Shown in pieces: positions 59,198 to 64,000 of a stretch of 64,000 nt of DNA. Position 1 is the stretch's first letter. The number at the start of each line of letters is the position of its first letter. The notes under the pieces are model-generated. The model was not told where the DNA came from. It worked only from the letters and a program-made list of their open reading frames with translations, and did no database searches. Made by a program: the position numbers and the translations under genes. Source of the DNA: J054 sp963850255 (GTDB taxonomy: Bacteria > Pseudomonadota > Gammaproteobacteria > Steroidobacterales > GCA-2729495); contig CAWKLL010000024.1 of NCBI GenBank assembly GCA_963850255.1, positions 310,001 through 374,000 on the forward strand. The letters run 5' to 3'.

Positions 59198-61750
59198 TCA
59201 TGAAGCTGGCTCGGCCGGCGGCCGCTTGCTGGCAGCCCGTTTACGGGTGGTCTTCTTGGTCCTGGTCTTGCGGGCTGCGGCTTTCTTGCGTCCCCGGGGC
59301 CTGGCTGAGGCCGGCTTGGTGCCCAGCTCGGCCGGGTCGAAATCGTCAACGTTAACGATATCCATAACCATGGCATCCAGTCGGCGCAGCTGCTCGGCTT
59401 CCTCGGTACTCAGTACCCCGGCAGTTTCGGCCTCGTCGATCCGCTCCAGGGGATGCGCACTGCTGATCACCCCGGCTTTGCGGGCCTCGCGGAGTCTGCC
59501 CTGCAATGGCTCGGCGTCATTGGCGGCCTCCAGGGCGACCTGCAGCTGCCCCAGCGGGTTGCCTGGATCCGGGGCAATGTAGATGTTGCGGCACAGCCGG
59601 CTGCGCGCTTCCGTGGGGTGGGTCACCAGGTCGACAAGTTGCTGGCCGAGACTGTCGCTGGGTGCAAAGTAGGTGCGACCGCGCGGAAATACCAGCAGTC
59701 GCAGCAGCCCGGCGGCGGCGCGGTTGGGGAAATTGCGCAGCAGGCCATGCAGTTGTTCCTGGGCCTCATACAGCAGGCTGCGGCAGGCCCACTCTACCAG
59801 CGGCAGATCCTCGGCCGGTCGACCCTGATTCTCATAGTGCTTGAGCACCATGCTGGCCAGGTAAATACTGCTGAATACATCGCCCAGGCGCGCTGACAAT
59901 TGTTCCTTGCGTTTCAGAGCGCCGCCGATCGTGAGCATGGCTATATCCGCGCTCAGGGCGAAGGCAGCGCTATAGCGGTTCACATGCTGGTAATAGCGCG
60001 AGGTGGGTCCGGTCACCGGTGCCGGCGTCAGCCGCGCGTGCGTCAGCGCCAGGAAGAACGCCCTTGCGGCATTACTGATGGCGGTGCCGATATGTCCGAA
60101 CAGGGCCGTATCGAAGTTGCGCAGACCGCGCTCCTGGTCTTCGTCCTGGGCCGCTTCCATCTCGCGCAGCACGAAGGGATGGCAGCGGATCGCGCCCTGG
60201 CCAAAGATGATCAGGCTGCGGGTCAGGATATTGGCGCCTTCTACGGTGATGGCAATGGGCATCGCCTGGTAACCGCGGCCCAAATAATTTTTTGGACCCA
60301 GCATGATGCCCTTGCCGCCCTGCACGTCCATGGCGTCGCACGCGACTTTACGGGCCAGTTCGGTGCAGTGATATTTCAAAATAGCCGATGGCACGGAAGG
60401 TTTTTCGCCATGGCTGATGGCTGTATTGGTCACGGTGACGGCGGCATTGATGATGTAGGTGCGACCGGCCATGCGGGCAATGGCTTCGCCGACGCCTTCG
60501 AATTGACAGATCGGTAGTCCGAATTGCCTGCGCAGGCGCGCATAGGCCCCGGTGGCAAACACAGCTGCCTTGCTACCGCCCATGCTGTTGGCAGGCAACA
60601 CGACGGCGCGGCCGGCCGACAGCTGTTCGACCAGCATCTTCCAGCCCTGACCGGCGCGCTCGGGTCCGCCGATAATCGCGTCCAGCGGTACGAATACATC
60701 TTTGCCGCGGGTTGGCCCGTTCTGGAACGGGATATTGAGCGGAAAATGCCTGCGCCCCGTTTCCACGCCGGGCAAATTGGTCGGGATCAGTGCGGCCGTG
60801 ATGCCATATTCGTCCTGATCGCCGATCAGGTGGTCGGGATCATAAAGCTTGAATGCCAGTCCAAGGACCGTCGCAATGGGTGCCAGCGTGATGTAACGCT
60901 TGTCCCAGTTGAGGCGAATTCCGATGATTTCCTCACCATTGAATTTACCCCGGCAAACGATGCCGCTGTCGGTGATGGCCGACGCATCCGAGCCGACGCG
61001 CGGAGAAGTAAGGGCAAAACAGGGGATCTCGTCGCCGCTGGCCAGACCCGGCAGATAGCGTTGCTTTTGCGCCTCGGTCCCATAATGCAGCAATAGTTCC
61101 GCAGGCCCGAGGGAATTGGGTACGCCGATGGTTGAGCCGGCGACGATGGAGCGGCCGGATATTTTCGCCAGTACCATGGCGACGGTCAGCGGGGATAATT
61201 CCAGGCCGCCGTATTCCTTCGGGATGATCATCGCGAAGAACTGTTCCTGCTTGATGAAGTCCCAGACATCTTTGGGCAGGTCGCCGAGTTCGTGGGTGAT
61301 TTGCCATTCGTCCAGTCGGCGGCAGAGCTCTTCAGTGGGGCCGTCGAGGAAGGCGCGTTCTTCGTCCGTCAGCCGCGGTTCCGGCATGGAGGTCAGTTTG
61401 CTCCACTCGGGCATGCCGGTGAACAGTTCGCCATCCCACCAGACGGTTCCGGCTTCCAGGGCCTCGCGTTCGGTGTCAGATAGCGATGGCACCATGGAGC
61501 GGTACATGCGCAGCAGCGGTTCGCTGATCCGACGGCGCCGAAAGCCTTCGAAATTGAGCGCCACCAGGCCGGCAAAGAGTAGCCAGAGGGCAGCCTTCCA
61601 GAGCCACCAGCCGGTGCCGAACAAGGCATAGGCGAGCATGGCGAAGCCCAGCACAATGGTTGCCGAGCGCAAATCCGTGCGCCGGTAGGCGAGGGTAAGG
61701 CCGACACCCAACAGGGCCGCCAGCCAGACTAGCCACATGAGTAACGACAC
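59198..61750 (-). CDS. fadE: FadE-type acyl-CoA dehydrogenase with basic C-terminal tail
   Basis: 850 aa. Two N-terminal membrane segments (residues about 4-22 and 29-64), acyl-CoA dehydrogenase core (ELSPLTVAMVLAKISGRSIV, FALTSPRVGSDASAITD, GGKGIMLGPKNYLGRGYQAM), and a DUF1974 C-terminal region, the FadE layout. The last 35 residues are Lys/Arg/Ala-rich (GRKKAAARKTRTKKTTRKRA), like histone H1 tails. First step of beta-oxidation. Confidence 0.93.
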   Translation of the reverse strand: MSLLMWLVWLAALLGVGLTLAYRRTDLRSATIVLGFAMLAYALFGTGWWLWKAALWLLFAGLVALNFEGFRRRRISEPLLRMYRSMVPSLSDTEREALEAGTVWWDGELFTGMPEWSKLTSMPEPRLTDEERAFLDGPTEELCRRLDEWQITHELGDLPKDVWDFIKQEQFFAMIIPKEYGGLELSPLTVAMVLAKISGRSIVAGSTIGVPNSLGPAELLLHYGTEAQKQRYLPGLASGDEIPCFALTSPRVGSDASAITDSGIVCRGKFNGEEIIGIRLNWDKRYITLAPIATVLGLAFKLYDPDHLIGDQDEYGITAALIPTNLPGVETGRRHFPLNIPFQNGPTRGKDVFVPLDAIIGGPERAGQGWKMLVEQLSAGRAVVLPANSMGGSKAAVFATGAYARLRRQFGLPICQFEGVGEAIARMAGRTYIINAAVTVTNTAISHGEKPSVPSAILKYHCTELARKVACDAMDVQGGKGIMLGPKNYLGRGYQAMPIAITVEGANILTRSLIIFGQGAIRCHPFVLREMEAAQDEDQERGLRNFDTALFGHIGTAISNAARAFFLALTHARLTPAPVTGPTSRYYQHVNRYSAAFALSADIAMLTIGGALKRKEQLSARLGDVFSSIYLASMVLKHYENQGRPAEDLPLVEWACRSLLYEAQEQLHGLLRNFPNRAAAGLLRLLVFPRGRTYFAPSDSLGQQLVDLVTHPTEARSRLCRNIYIAPDPGNPLGQLQVALEAANDAEPLQGRLREARKAGVISSAHPLERIDEAETAGVLSTEEAEQLRRLDAMVMDIVNVDDFDPAELGTKPASARPRGRKKAAARKTRTKKTTRKRAASKRPPAEPAS

Positions 61751-61865
61751 GGGATTACCTCGCTAATTGTTGATCCTGGTAACTTGCCTTCAGCCGCCAA
61801 TATAACTGATAGCCAGGTCACCCGGCCCACGGCTGTCTGTTGCAGCCAGAATACTCAGGGTCGCC

Positions 61866-61898
61866 TTGCTCCCGTCCGCGCCAGGCGGGCGGGAGCAA
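61866..61898. repeat. Inverted repeat between mdh and fadE
   Basis: Nine-base arms TTGCTCCCG and CGGGAGCAA around a GC-rich 15-nt loop that can pair further. It lies 11 bp beyond the malate dehydrogenase stop, so it may act as a terminator, but has no T-tract on either strand. Confidence 0.45.
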
Positions 61899-61908
61899 AC
61901 CGTCAGCC

Positions 61909-62886
61909 TTACAGCAGCTCTGCGATGGCTGCGCGTTCTTCGCGGAGTTCAGCTTCCGTAGCTGACATGCGCTCGCGACTGAAGTCGCTGATTTCCAGGC
62001 CCTGAACGATTTCGTAACGTCCGCCGCTGCAGCGGCAGGGGAAGGAATAGACAATACCGGGTTCGATGCCGTAGCTGCCATCGGCCGGCACGGCCATGCT
62101 GACCCACTCGTCTCCCGGCGTGCCCAGTGCCCAGTCTCGAACATGATCAATGGCAGCCGATGCGGCGGATGCAGCGCTGGATGCGCCGCGGGCTTTAATA
62201 ATGGCGGCACCGCGTTGCTGCACGGTGGGAATAAACTCTTTCGCAAGCCACTGCTGATCTATCAGATCGCTGGCCGGTTTATCGGCCACGCTGACCTGGC
62301 TGACATCGGGGTACTGGGTGGCTGAGTGATTGCCCCAGATGGTCATGCCACGAATATCGTTCACGTGACTGCCGGTCTTGGCGGCCATTTGCGCCAGTGC
62401 GCGATTGTGGTCCAGTCGGGTCATAGCGGTAAAATTGGCCGGGTTAAGGTCCGGTGCGTTCTGCTGTGCGATCAGCGCATTCGTATTCGCCGGATTGCCG
62501 ACCACGAGTACCTTGATATCGCGCGCCGCCTGCGCGTTCATCGCTTTGCCCTGGGCCGAGAATATTTTCGCGTTGCCCATCAGCAGGTCGGCCCGTTCCA
62601 TGCCGGGACCGCGTGGTTTGGCGCCCACCAGCAAGGCGTAATTGGCGTCCTTAAAAGCCACCTCGGCCTGATCGGTGGCAACTATCCCCTGCAAGGTCGG
62701 AAAGGCACAGTCCTCAAGCTCCATCACTACGCCCTTCAGCGCCTCCAGGGCGGGCGTGATTTCCAGCAACTGCAGAATGATCGGCTGATTGGCGCCGAGC
62801 ATTTGCCCGGAGGCGATGCGAAAGGCGAGTTGGTAGCCGATCTGGCCGGCAGCCCCGGTAATGACGACGCGGGCAGGTTTTTGCAT
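61909..62886 (-). CDS. mdh: Malate dehydrogenase
   Basis: 325 aa. NAD-binding VITGAAGQIGYQLAFRIASG, proton-relay WGNHSATQYPD (His), and VGNPANTNALI, TRLDHNRALAQ, the cytosolic/Pseudomonas-Xanthomonas-type MDH. TCA-cycle enzyme. Lies upstream of fadE on the same strand. Confidence 0.96.
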   Translation of the reverse strand: MQKPARVVITGAAGQIGYQLAFRIASGQMLGANQPIILQLLEITPALEALKGVVMELEDCAFPTLQGIVATDQAEVAFKDANYALLVGAKPRGPGMERADLLMGNAKIFSAQGKAMNAQAARDIKVLVVGNPANTNALIAQQNAPDLNPANFTAMTRLDHNRALAQMAAKTGSHVNDIRGMTIWGNHSATQYPDVSQVSVADKPASDLIDQQWLAKEFIPTVQQRGAAIIKARGASSAASAASAAIDHVRDWALGTPGDEWVSMAVPADGSYGIEPGIVYSFPCRCSGGRYEIVQGLEISDFSRERMSATEAELREERAAIAELL

Positions 62887-63024
62887 GTTCTGGATCCTTG
62901 CTGGATGGTTACAGGGCGGCAGTCAGGTGGTCGCCCGGCGGCGTGCAAGCTTCCCACCGGCCCCGTTGCGTATGCGCAGGCCGCTGAGTCGCACTCGAAC
63001 GCAGATTATTAATTCTGCGCGGGA

Positions 63025-63366
63025 TTAGTTTGCGCGGGCTTTATAAGCGCGTATTTGCTCGTTGAAACTGGCGGCAACCTGCTCCATGGCATCAACAGCA
63101 GCGTTATGCCGTTTTACGTGCATGGCTTTTTGATCGTCGGTTTCTTCTTCCGAACGGGCGCTGGATTCCTTATCCAGGCATTCGAGATAGTTTTCCATTT
63201 CCGCCATGTATGACTTTACCAGCGACTGACCGTCCAGCATCTCGGCTTCGCTGGCTTTGGAACCGTCAGGAACCCGGATGTCATCCGGGTACGGGCAGGC
63301 GGCCATGGCTGGTGTCGCAATAAGAACGGCACAGGCCGTTGCCAGATATCTACGCAGATTAATCAT
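63025..63366 (-). CDS. Small secreted hypothetical protein
   Basis: 113 aa. A signal peptide ends at TPAMAACPYPDDIRVPDG, then a helical acidic domain (EMLDGQSLVKSYMAEMENYL, ECLDKESSARSEEETDDQKA) with two cysteines that could form a disulfide. No family recognised. Located about 140 bp upstream of mdh on the same strand. Confidence 0.6.
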   Translation of the reverse strand: MINLRRYLATACAVLIATPAMAACPYPDDIRVPDGSKASEAEMLDGQSLVKSYMAEMENYLECLDKESSARSEEETDDQKAMHVKRHNAAVDAMEQVAASFNEQIRAYKARAN

Positions 63367-63574
63367 GCAGTCTGTCCTCCTCGGAACTCAGCCGGGTGAT
63401 CGCAGCGGTGCTACGCTGGCAACCGCTGTAATAAAGTTAATTATGCCTTAGCGGCGCAGGCGTCGGTCAATGTCGGTTTGCCATATCCGCTGGGAAAAAT
63501 CACAAGATTTTGTTTTCAAATGATTTTTTTGTTAGCGGCCCGGGCGCATGGCTTCTGTCCGCGAAGCGGTCTTC

Positions 63575-64000
63575 ATGATGGAGCTGACGCTCAAGCAACT
63601 GACCAAACGTTATGTCAGCGATGTGGCTGATAATGCCGTGCTGCGCGACGTGGACCTGTGCCTGCCCAGCGGCGAATACGCCGTGGTCATCGGTCGCAGC
63701 GGCTCGGGTAAGTCGACCTTACTGAACCTGCTTGGCGCACTGGACTTGCCCAGCAGTGGCCAACTGTTATTCGGCGGACGCGATCTGGCCGCGATGAGTG
63801 AATCGCAACGGGCTGATCTGCGGCGTCGCGAACTGGGCTTTGTGTTTCAGGCCTGCAATCTGATTCCGACCCTGACGGTGCTGGAGAATCTGCTGGTGCC
63901 GTTACAGCTTAATCTCTGGCAGCGGGCGCGTGCTCGTCGCCACTGCCATACCTTGCTGGAAGCCGCCGGACTGGGCGCCTATCCAGGGCGATTTCCGGAG
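63575..64000 (+). CDS. ABC transporter ATP-binding protein (LolD/MacB-like), 3' end cut by window
   Basis: 142 residues visible, open to the window edge. Walker A GRSGSGKSTLLNLLGALDLP and Q-loop FVFQACNLIPTLTVLENLLV, the pattern of LolD/MacB/YbbA ATPases that partner a FtsX-type permease. The start is ATG 63575 (ATG 63578 follows; ATG 63548 is also in frame). The permease should follow outside the window. Upstream 63367-63574 is AT-rich and may hold the promoter. Confidence 0.85.
   Translation, partial: MMELTLKQLTKRYVSDVADNAVLRDVDLCLPSGEYAVVIGRSGSGKSTLLNLLGALDLPSSGQLLFGGRDLAAMSESQRADLRRRELGFVFQACNLIPTLTVLENLLVPLQLNLWQRARARRHCHTLLEAAGLGAYPGRFPE

Overview
The window is GC-rich, densely packed bacterial chromosome, and its gene orders are those of a gammaproteobacterium: dapF-DUF484-xerC-hslV, hemX-hemY next to an AlgZ/AlgR pair, amtB-glnK beside ubiK-comM, and dsbA-cytochrome c4-engB-polA. 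Two traits narrow it only loosely. The arginine cluster uses an acetyl/succinyl-ornithine type transcarbamylase, as in Xanthomonadales and Bacteroidetes. Isoprenoid genes of the mevalonate type sit next to ispA, which is uncommon in Gammaproteobacteria. I cannot name the genus. I see no insertion sequence, prophage, CRISPR array or rRNA; the one tRNA is tRNA-Arg(CCG).

Layout. 0-8.6 kb: hslV (cut by the window edge), xerC, a DUF484 protein and dapF on the minus strand, a divergent orphan ParA-like ATPase, then hemY, hemX, algR, algZ and a DUF4124 protein. 8.7-13.2 kb: amtB-glnK behind a recognisable sigma-54/NtrC promoter, then ubiK, comM and a membrane-anchored cytochrome c5. 13.2-14.7 kb: a Crp/Fnr regulator and tRNA-Arg followed by a tandem 166-bp repeat. 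14.9-25.4 kb: a run of about twenty small plus-strand genes, including a thioesterase, short NfeD, DUF2214, heme-binding DUF3365, Sel1, beta-carbonic anhydrase, rhodanese, SelW-like, DUF427, an alpha/beta hydrolase, DUF6687 and two VOC proteins. 25.4-28.6 kb: a DksA/TraR-type zinc finger, FixJ, FixL (a likely heme oxygen sensor) and UspE. 28.7-32.4 kb: a MocA-like nucleotidyltransferase, moaD, moaE, a lipoprotein DsbA, cytochrome c4 and engB. 32.5-43.6 kb: one long minus-strand arginine operon, argR-argG-(unknown P-loop protein)-argC-argD-argF'-argB-argH, running on into lptM and polA. 43.7-52.4 kb: a carboxylesterase, a TANGO2-like protein, nudC, a divergent FlhC-like/FlhD-like pair, a YadGH-type ABC exporter, an SRAP protein, a fused fatty-acid-kinase-like protein and gspB. 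52.4-64 kb: gspA, ispA, mvaD, a phosphomevalonate kinase, HMG-CoA synthase, a DUF4399 lipoprotein, a FadE-type acyl-CoA dehydrogenase, malate dehydrogenase, a small secreted protein and the start of an ABC ATPase.

How the parts work together. Nitrogen supply is sensed by PII and AmtB under NtrC. Glutamate-derived carbon goes through the arginine operon, which ArgR appears to control through palindromes overlapping its own 5' end. Low oxygen is probably read by FixL/FixJ and passed to an FNR/FixK-like regulator; UspE and the c-type cytochromes are plausible outputs. Isoprenoid precursors would come from HMG-CoA, mevalonate and mevalonate diphosphate and be lengthened by IspA; HMG-CoA reductase and mevalonate kinase are not in the window.

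The points most worth a second look are the tandem-FlhD/FlhC divergent pair, the unknown P-loop protein and odd transcarbamylase inside the arginine operon, the mevalonate block, the tRNA-tail repeat, and two single-base frame disruptions 310 bp apart in argH and lptM, which may be assembly errors.
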